DNA from: CAYOXX01 sp964408025
GTDB taxonomy: Bacteria > Acidobacteriota > DATKUA01
Direction: 5' to 3'
Assembly (NCBI GenBank): GCA_964408025.1
Contig: CAYOXX010000035.1
Span: 1 to 27,073 of the forward strand
Length of the DNA stretch: 27,073 nt
Part shown: in pieces, positions 1 to 6,333 of the stretch
Layout: each line of letters starts with the position of its first letter
Position numbering within the stretch: position 1 is the first letter of the stretch
Notes under the pieces: generated by a model
Told to the model about the DNA's origin: nothing
The model's database searches: none
The model's input: only the letters and a program-made list of their open reading frames with translations
Made by a program: the position numbers and the translations under genes

Positions 1-850
1 CGACCAGCTCCTTGCGGGCCTTCTTCAGCAGCCGGAACATGCCCCGGTTCTCCTCGACCAGCTTGGCGATCTTGCCGGGCAGGTCGTCGACGCCGCAGGT
101 GAGCGCGGAGGCGAGGCCGGCCAGCATCGAGTGCTTGCCGACGTAATCGTCGAGCGCGCGCGAGCCGGCCAGGAAGTGGACGCGCGTGGCGTCGCGGACC
201 TTCTCGCTGCCCAGGATTTTAATCGTCTGCAGCTCGGCAGTGGAGCGCAGGTGGGTGCCGCCGCAGTGGGCGACGTCGAGGTCGCCGATGCGCACCAGGC
301 GGACCGCGCCGGCCAGCTCCTCGGGCAGCGCTTTCTTGCGCAGCTCCATGGCCCGGAACTCGTCGGGCTCGACGTACTCGGTCGTCACCGGCAGCGCTGC
401 CCCGATCTGCTCGGCGCAGAACTGCTCGGCCCGGGCGGCCCGCTCGGTGTTGAGGCCGGGCAGCGTGACGTCGATGGTGCAAATCCGCTCGCCGAGGTGG
501 AAGCCGACGGTGTCGGCGTCGAAGAGCTCGATCAGCGCTGCCGTCAGCAGGTGCTGGCCGGTGTGCTGCTGCATGTGGTCGTAGCGCCGCGGCCAGTCGA
601 TCTCGGCCGCCGCCGGCGAGGCGGGCGGCTCGGCGCCCAGGAGGTGGACCACCTCTTCGCCCCGGAGCTGCACGTCGAGTACCGCTGCGGAACCTATTGT
701 GCCCCGGTCGGCCGGCTGGCCGCCCGACTCGGGGTAGAAGCAGGTGGCGGCGAGCACCACCTCCCAGCCGTCGCCAACCTGCTCGGCGTTGACGATCTCA
801 GCCTCGAAACTGCGGCGGTAGCTGTCGTCGAGGTACAGCTTATTGCCCAT
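1..850 (-). CDS. Stand-alone alanyl-tRNA editing protein, AlaX/AlaRS editing-domain family (partial, 3' end beyond window)
   Basis: The protein would hydrolyse mischarged Ser- or Gly-tRNA(Ala) in trans, in the cytoplasm. 283 residues are visible. The AlaRS-type beta-barrel motif FYPESGGQPADRG lies at about 38-50, and the zinc/editing site is complete: HTGQH (H96, H100) and CGGTH (C196, H200). From about residue 255 a charged helical stretch begins and runs off the window, as in long AlaX proteins that carry a DHHA1-like C-terminus. There is no aminoacylation domain upstream, so this is not alaS itself. The ATG at 850 is preceded by GAGGTG, and its opening residues MGNKLYLDDSY match how AlaX proteins begin. 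The gene lies behind a terminator and has its own promoter. Seen: motifs and start. Known: HxxxH plus CxxxH defines the family. Inferred: long form. Confidence 0.88.
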   Translation of the reverse strand, partial: MGNKLYLDDSYRRSFEAEIVNAEQVGDGWEVVLAATCFYPESGGQPADRGTIGSAAVLDVQLRGEEVVHLLGAEPPASPAAAEIDWPRRYDHMQQHTGQHLLTAALIELFDADTVGFHLGERICTIDVTLPGLNTERAARAEQFCAEQIGAALPVTTEYVEPDEFRAMELRKKALPEELAGAVRLVRIGDLDVAHCGGTHLRSTAELQTIKILGSEKVRDATRVHFLAGSRALDDYVGKHSMLAGLASALTCGVDDLPGKIAKLVEENRGMFRLLKKARKELV

Positions 851-874
851 GATCACCTCGCCGTGGGTGCCGGC

Positions 875-903
875 ATTGTAGAGCGGGTGCCGGAGGCTGG
901 CAA
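875..903 (-). promoter_or_regulatory. Sigma-70-type promoter for the AlaX gene
   Basis: Read on the minus strand, TTGCCA (898-903) and TACAAT (875-880) are separated by exactly 17 bp. The start codon at 850 lies about 18 nt beyond the predicted transcription start. The promoter sits just after the terminator of the preceding minus-strand gene, so AlaX is probably its own transcription unit. Confidence 0.6.
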
Positions 904-910
904 GGCGGGT

Positions 911-947
911 AAAAGAAAACTCCGCCGGGATAGAGGATGAGCGGAGT
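911..947 (-). terminator. Intrinsic terminator after the zinc-ribbon gene
   Basis: On the minus strand a perfect 7-bp stem ACTCCGC/GCGGAGT (arms at 941-947 and 919-925) encloses a 15-nt loop and is followed directly by TTTCTTTT. It lies about 40 nt after the stop of the 68-residue protein and before the AlaX promoter, the expected place for a Rho-independent terminator. Confidence 0.72.
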
Positions 948-986
948 CGAATGATTCTTCTATCGGGCGCTGGCTTGCGGGCGGCC

Positions 987-1193
987 TCAGCCCATCCAGA
1001 ATCCCTTTCTGTGTGAGATGCCGAGCACCTTCATGCATAGGGAGCAGTAGTAGAGGTAGCGCCTGCCGAGGACGGACTTTATTTCGCGCATGTAGATCTT
1101 CCCGATCTCCTCCGAGCAGTGCGGGCATTTCGGATTCTTCGGGTCCCCCCTTTGATACGACAGCTCATCGGGTACGTCTTCGAGCTCAATCAT
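987..1193 (-). CDS. Small zinc-ribbon protein (68 aa), function unknown
   Basis: The protein has two CxxC knuckles, CPHC at 23-26 and CSLC at 50-53, 23 residues apart: the four-cysteine spacing of a rubredoxin-like zinc ribbon. The stretch between them is basic (VLGRRYLYY), which suits nucleic-acid or protein binding. The C-terminus GISHRKGFWMG is distinctive and looks conserved rather than random. The acidic N-terminus (residues 1-20) lacks a signal peptide, so the protein should be cytoplasmic. The ATG at 1193 has a purine-rich GGCGAGAA upstream. It lies 49 nt after the secreted-protein gene and is closed by a terminator, so the two are probably co-transcribed. I do not recognise a named family; zinc binding is inferred from the cysteines. 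Confidence 0.75.
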   Translation of the reverse strand: MIELEDVPDELSYQRGDPKNPKCPHCSEEIGKIYMREIKSVLGRRYLYYCSLCMKVLGISHRKGFWMG

Positions 1194-1242
1194 GATTTCT
1201 CGCCTTTTCTCCCTCAGTATTGTGGGTTTTTCCTACTGCATG

Positions 1243-1725
1243 TCAGTGGTAAAGCCTGGCGTATACGCCCTGGAAGCCCGATGGCTCGAGACCCCAGGCG
1301 ACGCGCATCCAGCGCTCGCTGTAATTGGTGACCTTTCGTTCGGGCGAGGCGTTCTTTCCGCTCGCCCTGAGGGAGCGGGCGTAGATGGCGCCGTTCTTGA
1401 GGTAGACTATCATGTAGCGCTTGGCAAACGGGTGCCAGGTCACGTGCCACCACTGGGTTGCAGTGTCGATAGCGGTAGCGATTGTGCGCTCCGGCCCCAT
1501 GGTGCCGTTGGGCATGACCTCTCTGCAATAGAGGTGTCTGCCGGAGAACGTGTAGTCGTCGTAGAAAACGACGATGTTGTTGTTGAGCATGTTGCCCAGG
1601 CAATGAATGACGCCCGGTGTCGCGCTGCTGTTGATTGTGAGGTCCGTCGTTGCGGGCGGCGCCTGCGCCGCCAGAGGCGGCGCCGTCATCAGGATGATGC
1701 TCGCTGCCAAGACTGCACCTTTCAT
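1243..1725 (-). CDS. Small secreted protein with propeller-like WH/YxVxYL repeats, function unknown
   Basis: 160 aa. Residues 1-21 form a signal peptide (basic Lys2, hydrophobic core, cleavage near LAAQA), so it is exported. The mature part contains the unit WWHVTWHPFAKRYMIVYLKN, then AIYARSLRASGKNASPE, then a second WMRVAWG start. This is the strand pattern of short beta-propeller-type repeats found in exported bacterial proteins (VAW...YLVVW...IYARxLxxxG). Only one to one and a half repeats are present, too few for a closed propeller, so it may oligomerise or simply be a small beta-sandwich. There are two cysteines, in HCLGN and YCREV. The ATG at 1725 is preceded by a weak GCGGA. A good promoter lies at 1797-1825. 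Real gene likely; function not inferred. Confidence 0.7.
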   Translation of the reverse strand: MKGAVLAASIILMTAPPLAAQAPPATTDLTINSSATPGVIHCLGNMLNNNIVVFYDDYTFSGRHLYCREVMPNGTMGPERTIATAIDTATQWWHVTWHPFAKRYMIVYLKNGAIYARSLRASGKNASPERKVTNYSERWMRVAWGLEPSGFQGVYARLYH

Positions 1726-1796
1726 ATTCCGCTTCTAGTCGTTCCCAGGATGGCCATAATGGCCCAGGAGTATTGAATTGGCAAAGTGGGGCAACA

Positions 1797-1825
1797 ATTA
1801 TTGAATATCTCCCGATGGTGTGCAA
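1797..1825 (-). promoter_or_regulatory. Sigma-70-type promoter for the secreted protein / zinc-ribbon unit
   Basis: On the minus strand TTGCAC (1820-1825) and AATAAT (1797-1802) have a 17-bp spacer. This predicts a leader of about 65 nt before the start at 1725. The promoter is divergent from the rpsF promoter region that begins near 1854. Confidence 0.5.
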
Positions 1826-1853
1826 GCGTTTCATAATTGCCGGCTCGCGGGGG

Positions 1854-1882
1854 TTGCGCAGCGCGCGAATTAGTGCTAGTGT
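1854..1882 (+). promoter_or_regulatory. Probable promoter of the rpsF-rpsR-rplI operon
   Basis: TTGCGC (1854-1859), a 17-bp spacer, and TAGTGT (1877-1882) preceded by TGC, an extended -10 element that can compensate for the imperfect hexamers. The predicted transcript starts near 1889 and leaves a leader of about 110 nt before the TTG start at 1999. Confidence 0.45.
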
Positions 1883-1889
1883 CTCCGTT

Positions 1890-1976
1890 CCCCGCCGGCG
1901 AAGCGGGGGCGGCGGCCGCCCGGCGGCGGGCGCCGCGACAGGTTGGAGGACAACCCTCGCCCCAAGCGAACGGGGC
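1890..1976 (+). promoter_or_regulatory. GC-rich hairpin leader of the ribosomal operon
   Basis: Three simple stem-loops can be drawn: CCCCGC/GCGGGG (1890-1895 with 1903-1908), GGTTG/CAACC (1941-1945 with 1951-1955, loop GAGGA) and GCCCC/GGGGC (1959-1963 with 1972-1976). rpsF operons in many bacteria are autoregulated by the S6:S18 complex binding a leader structure. I cannot confirm that specific motif here, so this is only a candidate. Confidence 0.35.
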
Positions 1977-1998
1977 TGCGAGCCGAGAGGAGTTGCCG

Positions 1999-2589
1999 TT
2001 GCGCATCTACGAGACCATCTACATCTGCCCGCCGACGCTGAGCGACGAGGCCTACGAGGAGTTCTCGGACCTCGTCCACGAGGCGATCTACGACTCCGGC
2101 GGCAAGATAATCAAGCAGGACCGCTGGGGTAAGCGCCGCATGGCCTACAAGGTGAAGAATTTCCGCGACGGCGTCTACTTCTACATCCTCTACGGCGGCG
2201 ACGGCGGTACCAAGGAGGAACTAGAGCGGCGCCTGAAGATCGCCGAGCGGTGCATCCGCTTCCTGACCGTGCGCCTGGACAAGGAGCTCAGGGGCAAGAA
2301 GCACAAGATATTCACAAAGGAGGAGCTCCGCCTGGCACTGCAGATGGAGCCGGGCGAGCGTCGAGTGCCGAAGGACAAGCCCGCGCGGCCGGCGGTAACG
2401 GAGCCGGTCGAAGCGGAGAAGGCGGAGCCGGAGGCCGACGAGAGCGTGGCCGAGGCAGCGCCCGCGTCTGAGAAGGCTGCCGAGGCCGAGGATTCCGGGG
2501 CTGAGCCGGCTCGCGAGGAGGACGCTATGGCGGCGGCCGACGAGAAGGCGGAGAAACAGGCCGGTACCGGCAGTGGAGAGGGGGAGTAG
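1999..2589 (+). CDS. rpsF: 30S ribosomal protein S6 with a long acidic C-terminal tail
   Basis: Residues 1-98 are a canonical S6 fold: MRIYETIYI start, GGKIIKQDRWGKRRMAY, and an LTVRLDKE end. S6 binds S18 on the 30S platform. The frame is open upstream, but TTG at 1999 is chosen because it gives the family's MRxYETxxI beginning and has AGAGGAG six nt upstream; TTG at 1993 would leave no spacing. The total is 196 aa, against about 95-135 in the family. After about residue 118 the extra 80 residues are Glu/Ala-rich and probably disordered. In E. coli the S6 C-terminus is extended with glutamates by RimK; here a comparable acidic tail is encoded. rpsR follows after 2 nt, with no ssb between. Confidence 0.95.
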   Translation: MRIYETIYICPPTLSDEAYEEFSDLVHEAIYDSGGKIIKQDRWGKRRMAYKVKNFRDGVYFYILYGGDGGTKEELERRLKIAERCIRFLTVRLDKELRGKKHKIFTKEELRLALQMEPGERRVPKDKPARPAVTEPVEAEKAEPEADESVAEAAPASEKAAEAEDSGAEPAREEDAMAAADEKAEKQAGTGSGEGE

Positions 2590-2591
2590 CC

Positions 2592-2852
2592 ATGGCATCG
2601 AGAGGTAAGCGGCAACGCGACAAGGGCCTGAAGCGCTTCCTCTTCCGACGCAGGAAGGTCTGCAAGATCTGCGTCCAGAAGATCGGCTACATCGATTACA
2701 AGGACGTCAAGCTGCTGCAGAACTACGTACCGGAGCGTGGCAAGATACAACCGCGACGCATCTCCGGCGTCTGCGCCCCGCACCAGCGGCAGCTGACGCG
2801 GGCAATCAAGCGCGCCCGCCACATCGCCCTGCTGAGCTACAACGGCTCATAG
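2592..2852 (+). CDS. rpsR: 30S ribosomal protein S18 (zinc-binding form)
   Basis: 86 aa, normal length. It has the basic N-terminus, the YIDYKDVKLLQNYV core and the GVCAPHQRQLTRAIKRARHIALL RNA-binding end of S18. C24-x-x-C27 and C61-x-x-H64 make a likely zinc site, the C+ form of S18, which many bacteria have lost. The ATG lies 2 nt after the rpsF stop, so translation is coupled and S6 and S18 are made together, as suits their heterodimer on the 30S platform. No ssb gene lies between the two, although ssb is often found there. rplI follows 26 nt downstream. Confidence 0.96.
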   Translation: MASRGKRQRDKGLKRFLFRRRKVCKICVQKIGYIDYKDVKLLQNYVPERGKIQPRRISGVCAPHQRQLTRAIKRARHIALLSYNGS

Positions 2853-2878
2853 AGGTAGGGTAGAGAAGGGGGCAAGCG

Positions 2879-3448
2879 ATGAAGATCATACTGCGTCAGC
2901 GGGTGGAAAACCTGGGCGGTCCGGGCGACATCGTCTCGGTGAAGAACGGCTACGCCCGCAACTACCTGATTCCCCGCAGGCTGGCCCTGCCTCACACGCC
3001 GGGGAACCTGAAGCGGTTCGAGCACGACAGGCAGCGGCTGGCCGCCCAAGAGGTGAAGATCAAGACCCAGGCCGAGGAGCTGGCCGCGCGCTACGCCGGA
3101 GCCTATCTACGCTTCGTTAGGAAGGCCGGCGCCGAAGGCGTGCTCTACGGCTCGGTAACGCCGGCCGCTATCGTCGAGGCGCTGGCGGAATTGGGGCTCC
3201 ATGTAGACAAGAAGCACCTGATCATCGGCGAGCAGATCAAGCGGATCGGGGACTTCGTCATCGCCGCCAGGCTCCACCCAGAGGTTGATCTGGAGATCAT
3301 GGTGACAGTGGAGCCGGAGGCGGGCGAGCTGCCGCCGCTCGAGGCCGCCGAGGAGCCGAGTTTGGAGACGGAGGCGGGTGCCGAAGAGGAGCGGGTGCTC
3401 GAGGAGGAATCCGGGCCCGTCGACACGGACGAACCCGAAGCGGTGTAG
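2879..3448 (+). CDS. rplI: 50S ribosomal protein L9 with an acidic C-terminal extension
   Basis: L9 binds 23S rRNA through its N-domain and reaches across to neighbouring ribosomes. The N-domain is typical: MKIILRQRVENLGGPGDIVSV with GYARNYLIPRRLA at 24-36. The long connecting helix covers about 41-76, and the C-domain includes GVLYGSVT (87-94) and the VDLEIMVTVE end. Standard L9 ends near residue 148; this one continues to 189 with a Glu-rich tail. Start ATG at 2879, with GGGGGC upstream. It is the last gene of the rpsF operon. No clear intrinsic terminator follows. Confidence 0.95.
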   Translation: MKIILRQRVENLGGPGDIVSVKNGYARNYLIPRRLALPHTPGNLKRFEHDRQRLAAQEVKIKTQAEELAARYAGAYLRFVRKAGAEGVLYGSVTPAAIVEALAELGLHVDKKHLIIGEQIKRIGDFVIAARLHPEVDLEIMVTVEPEAGELPPLEAAEEPSLETEAGAEEERVLEEESGPVDTDEPEAV

Positions 3449-3761
3449 AATCCCGCCCTCTCGCTCCCTTGTCCTCTCGATTGCCGACTGCTGTTTTCGG
3501 TGGGCGAGCCCGCATATTGCCCAAGATTCAGCCGTCCGGCGGCCGCTTTTCCCGAATCTCTTTGTTGCGGCCGATTTTGTATCCTCGACGTGGTGCTAAC
3601 CCACGCCTGCGGATCCAAAACCGCCCTCGCTGCGACCTTCGAGAAAATCGGATCGCCGGTGACAATATGTAACCTGATTTGTCCTGTGGAGAGAGCGCTT
3701 GAAAGATTAAAATATCAATCAATTAACTCCAGAGCCGGCCAAACCTTGTGCAATATGCGGG
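3449..3761. other. Intergenic stretch between convergent rplI and the membrane protein gene
   Basis: 313 bp with no convincing gene, promoter or intrinsic terminator. Composition shifts from GC-rich to an AT-rich patch around 3700-3730. Short open frames here (for example minus 3722-3528) are Arg-rich and have no usable start context. Termination of both converging transcripts presumably occurs here, but I see no strong hairpin with a T-run. Confidence 0.5.
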
Positions 3762-4025
3762 CTAGTGTATTTCCAGCAGTCTCTTGAACGCGCTGCGGAT
3801 GATCAGGAAAGCGAGCAGCAGGCTGATAACCGGGATGATCGTAACCGACCAGATGTTCAGCCCGATATTCGCGAACAGGTAGAAGGAGAAGAGCATTATC
3901 GCGATTAGTGCCGCGATGTGGCGGCGGATCAGATCGAGGGTGGGGCTGATGAACTGCCAGCGCAGCACAGCGACGGCCGCGATACCGATCAGAACGGCTA
4001 CGATTAACGCAATCAGGAGATCCAT
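3762..4025 (-). CDS. Small three-helix membrane protein, function unknown
   Basis: 87 aa, almost entirely hydrophobic. Predicted membrane helices lie at about 3-20, 38-58 and 62-78, joined by short loops (RWQFISPTLDLIRRH; GLNIWS). It ends RSAFKRLLEIH, a basic tail that should lie in the cytoplasm. No catalytic motif is seen. The ATG at 4025 is chosen because AGGTGGGGGGA sits directly upstream; a GTG nine nt earlier would lie inside that ribosome binding site. A good promoter (4155-4184) places this gene behind a leader of about 120 nt with a foldable junction. It could be a toxin-like or regulatory peptide, or a structural membrane protein. I do not recognise a family. Confidence 0.65.
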   Translation of the reverse strand: MDLLIALIVAVLIGIAAVAVLRWQFISPTLDLIRRHIAALIAIMLFSFYLFANIGLNIWSVTIIPVISLLLAFLIIRSAFKRLLEIH

Positions 4026-4060
4026 TCCCCCCACCTAAACAAAACGCGGCTGCGTGCTCC

Positions 4061-4124
4061 CTCCGGACCCTTCCCACGGGGGATCCCGAGATCGTATTGC
4101 GCAAGCGAAACTCGCAATCCGGAG
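4061..4124 (-). promoter_or_regulatory. Possible structured leader (three-stem junction) upstream of the small membrane protein
   Basis: Minus-strand RNA can form P1 CUCCGG/CCGGAG (4119-4124 with 4061-4066), directly stacked on P2 AUUGCG/CGCAAU (4113-4118 with 4096-4101), and P3 CGGG/CCCG (4085-4088 with 4077-4080). The C-run in the P3 region could alternatively pair with the G-run of the ribosome binding site at 4026-4036. The element lies wholly between the predicted transcription start (about 4148) and the start codon. Pairing is seen by eye; function is inference. Confidence 0.35.
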
Positions 4125-4154
4125 TATACCCCCCATTTCAAGTTCTGTTGCTTT

Positions 4155-4184
4155 ATTATAACCAGTCTAGGACGTTACTTGCAA
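4155..4184 (-). promoter_or_regulatory. Sigma-70-type promoter for the small membrane protein
   Basis: On the minus strand TTGCAA (4179-4184), an 18-bp spacer and a perfect TATAAT (4155-4160). It predicts a 5' leader of about 120 nt, unusually long compared with the 18-65 nt predicted for neighbouring minus-strand genes. Confidence 0.6.
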
Positions 4185-4235
4185 GCAGTTCGTGCCTGCC
4201 GCCCCGTTGCCCGGTCACTCGCTGGGGCGCCGATC

Positions 4236-4264
4236 TTGCTCGGAGCGCGCGTGCCTGCTAGTCT
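4236..4264 (+). promoter_or_regulatory. Possible promoter for the TPR / histidine kinase pair
   Basis: TTGCTC (4236-4241), a 17-bp spacer and TAGTCT (4259-4264). Both hexamers match consensus at half their positions, including the key TTG of the -35 and TA...T of the -10. It would give a leader of about 55 nt before the ATG at 4327. Confidence 0.35.
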
Positions 4265-4326
4265 TACCGCGGGGAAACGGACCAGGACGGCGCGAATTGG
4301 CGAGGTGTGACGAAGTGGAGACTCCC

Positions 4327-6333
4327 ATGCGCACACTGTCGCTCGCGCTGGCGGCATCGCTGCTCCTGCTTGCCTGGCCGCCGTCGGCGCCTGCCCAGGA
4401 AGAGGGCGAGGAGCTGGTGGTGCGGGCGCGCGAGCGGTTCGAGGGCGAGGAGTACGACGCCGCGCGGCGCCTCTTCCAGCGCTACCTACAGGAGCACCCC
4501 AGCGGAGCCCACGCCGCTGAGGCCGCCTTCGCCGTAGGTGATTGCTACAGCCGTATGGAGGAGTGGAGCGCGGCCGTCGAGGCCTACGAGGCGGCGCTGG
4601 AGGACCATGAAGACTCGCCGCGGGCAGCAGCGGGCCTCTACGGATTGGCGAGCGTCAAGCTGCGGCTCGGCTTCGTCGCCGAGGCCCTCGAGCACCTGAA
4701 CGACGCTGTGGCGCGCTCGCCCGGTGCGGAGCTCCTGGAGAGGATCCACTTCGCGCTGGCGGAGACCAGCTACCAGTTGGGTAATTACCGCGAAGCGATC
4801 GAGCCCTACACTCTTCTGCTGCGGCGCTCGCTAAGCCCCGAGCGAGAGAACGTGGTTCGGATCAAGCTCGCCGACTGCTACCACCGCGTCGGCGAGTTCG
4901 AGTCGGCGCGCCGGGTGTTCGAATCTCTGCTGCTGGAGGAGGCGAACCTCTTCGCCGGCAACCCGGAGTACGCACTTCAGTATGCCGAGAGCCTGCTCTT
5001 CACCGGCGCCCTGGATGAGGCCGATTCCCTGCTGCGGGAGCTCTTCGGGCTCTATCCGGGGACCGACGTCTGGCCGCACGTGCTGATGCGGCTGGGCGAC
5101 CTCGAGCGCTTCCGCGCCCTGGCCGAAGAGGACCCCACGCGGCGGGGCGACCGCTGCAGGAGGGCCATCCGTTGGTACCGCCGGCTCCTGGCCGACATGT
5201 TCGGGGCGGAGATTGCCGACAGCGCCACACTGCGGATCGCGGAGACGGCGAAACTGGGCGACGTGGATCTGGTCGGCGAGTTCCACCTGCCGCCGGTGGA
5301 CGAGCTCCTCGAGTTGGCGTTGCGCAGGACCCGGGACGCCGATGCGCGGGCGCTGATCCTGTTGCGCCTTGCCCGGCACCGGTTCCTGAGCGGGCGCTTC
5401 CGCGCGGCGCTTGACAGCTACAAGCTTCTGGTGACCGGCTTCGGGAGCACGGAGCTGGCCAGGGCCAGCAGGTCGGAGTACTACCGGATAGTGCGCGAGC
5501 TGATGGTGCGCTTCTACGAGCGCGGCGACTTCACGGCCGTCGTCGATTACTACCTTGGAGATGGCCAGGAGCTGGAGCTGGACAGCGACGAGATGCTGAT
5601 GCTTGCCGAAAGCTTCGCGCAGATCCAGATGTACGAGCGCTCCCGCGGCTTCTACCGGCAGGTCCTGACGCGGAGCCCCGGCGACGCGCAGCGTCTGCGG
5701 GCCGTGCTCGGGCTGGCCCGCATCGAGTACGCCGCCGGCGAGCACGAGGCGGCGGCCGAACGCCTGGTCAGCTTCCTCGGGCTCGATCCGCCGGCCGCGG
5801 AGCGTCGGGACGCCCTGATGCTGCTCTTCGAGCTGCACGCCGCCGTGCAGGACATGCGGGCCCTGAGCGCCTACTGGTACGAACGCCGGGCGGCGCTCGA
5901 CACGCCCGAGCTCAGGGCCTCCTGCCTCTTCAAGCTGGCGGCCCTGGCCAAAATCAACGGCGAGACCGCCGAGGCGGCGGGGCTCTTCGAGGCCTTCCTC
6001 GAGGAGTTCGGGGACGGCATCCCCGGCGACGCTCGGGTCTTCGGCTACGTGCGCAGTGCCCACCTGCATCTCGGCGACCTCTACTACGACCAAGGGCGCT
6101 GGCGCGCAGCCCTGCGGCGCTACGAGTTCTACATCGCGCTCTTCGGCCGCTCGCAGAGCGTCGCCTGGCCGCTTTTCCAGTCCGCCAACTGCCGCCGGCG
6201 GTTGGGCGAGCTAAGCCTGGCCGGCGACATATACCGGGAGCTGATCCGGCTCTACCCCGAGCGGGAGCTGCTCTGCACGCTGGCCCGCGAATACCTCGGG
6301 GAGATCGGGCAGGGGGGTGAGAGCGGGCGGTGA
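4327..6333 (+). CDS. Exported tetratricopeptide-repeat protein (668 aa)
   Basis: A signal peptide covers residues 1-23 (Arg2, Leu/Ala core, cleavage at SAPAQE), so the protein acts in the periplasm or at the outer membrane. The rest is helical repeats with the TPR pattern of paired helices (AARRLFQRYLQEHPSGAHA, then AAFAVGDCYSRMEEWSAAVE, then AAGLYGLASVKLRLGFVAEA), continuing to the end. TPR domains are protein-docking scaffolds; I see no catalytic domain. The frame is open upstream to 4192, but ATG at 4327 is chosen because it alone gives the signal peptide and has GTGGAG seven nt upstream. Its stop overlaps the GTG start of the histidine kinase (GTGA), so the two are translationally coupled and probably functionally linked. 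It resembles in style the 978-residue TPR protein at 19800. Confidence 0.85.
   Translation: MRTLSLALAASLLLLAWPPSAPAQEEGEELVVRARERFEGEEYDAARRLFQRYLQEHPSGAHAAEAAFAVGDCYSRMEEWSAAVEAYEAALEDHEDSPRAAAGLYGLASVKLRLGFVAEALEHLNDAVARSPGAELLERIHFALAETSYQLGNYREAIEPYTLLLRRSLSPERENVVRIKLADCYHRVGEFESARRVFESLLLEEANLFAGNPEYALQYAESLLFTGALDEADSLLRELFGLYPGTDVWPHVLMRLGDLERFRALAEEDPTRRGDRCRRAIRWYRRLLADMFGAEIADSATLRIAETAKLGDVDLVGEFHLPPVDELLELALRRTRDADARALILLRLARHRFLSGRFRAALDSYKLLVTGFGSTELARASRSEYYRIVRELMVRFYERGDFTAVVDYYLGDGQELELDSDEMLMLAESFAQIQMYERSRGFYRQVLTRSPGDAQRLRAVLGLARIEYAAGEHEAAAERLVSFLGLDPPAAERRDALMLLFELHAAVQDMRALSAYWYERRAALDTPELRASCLFKLAALAKINGETAEAAGLFEAFLEEFGDGIPGDARVFGYVRSAHLHLGDLYYDQGRWRAALRRYEFYIALFGRSQSVAWPLFQSANCRRRLGELSLAGDIYRELIRLYPERELLCTLAREYLGEIGQGGESGR

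Noticed and set aside
131..940. 269-codon plus-strand open frame opposite AlaX
   Set aside because: The opposite strand carries the HxxxH and CxxxH editing motifs; this frame shows only biased composition.
1778..1795. Possible sigma-54 promoter (TGGCAA followed by GGGC)
   Set aside because: The spacing is one base short and the -12 element is not TTGC.
4831..6093. 420-codon minus-strand open frame in the first TPR gene
   Set aside because: Antisense to clear TPR repeats and lacking any recognisable domain.
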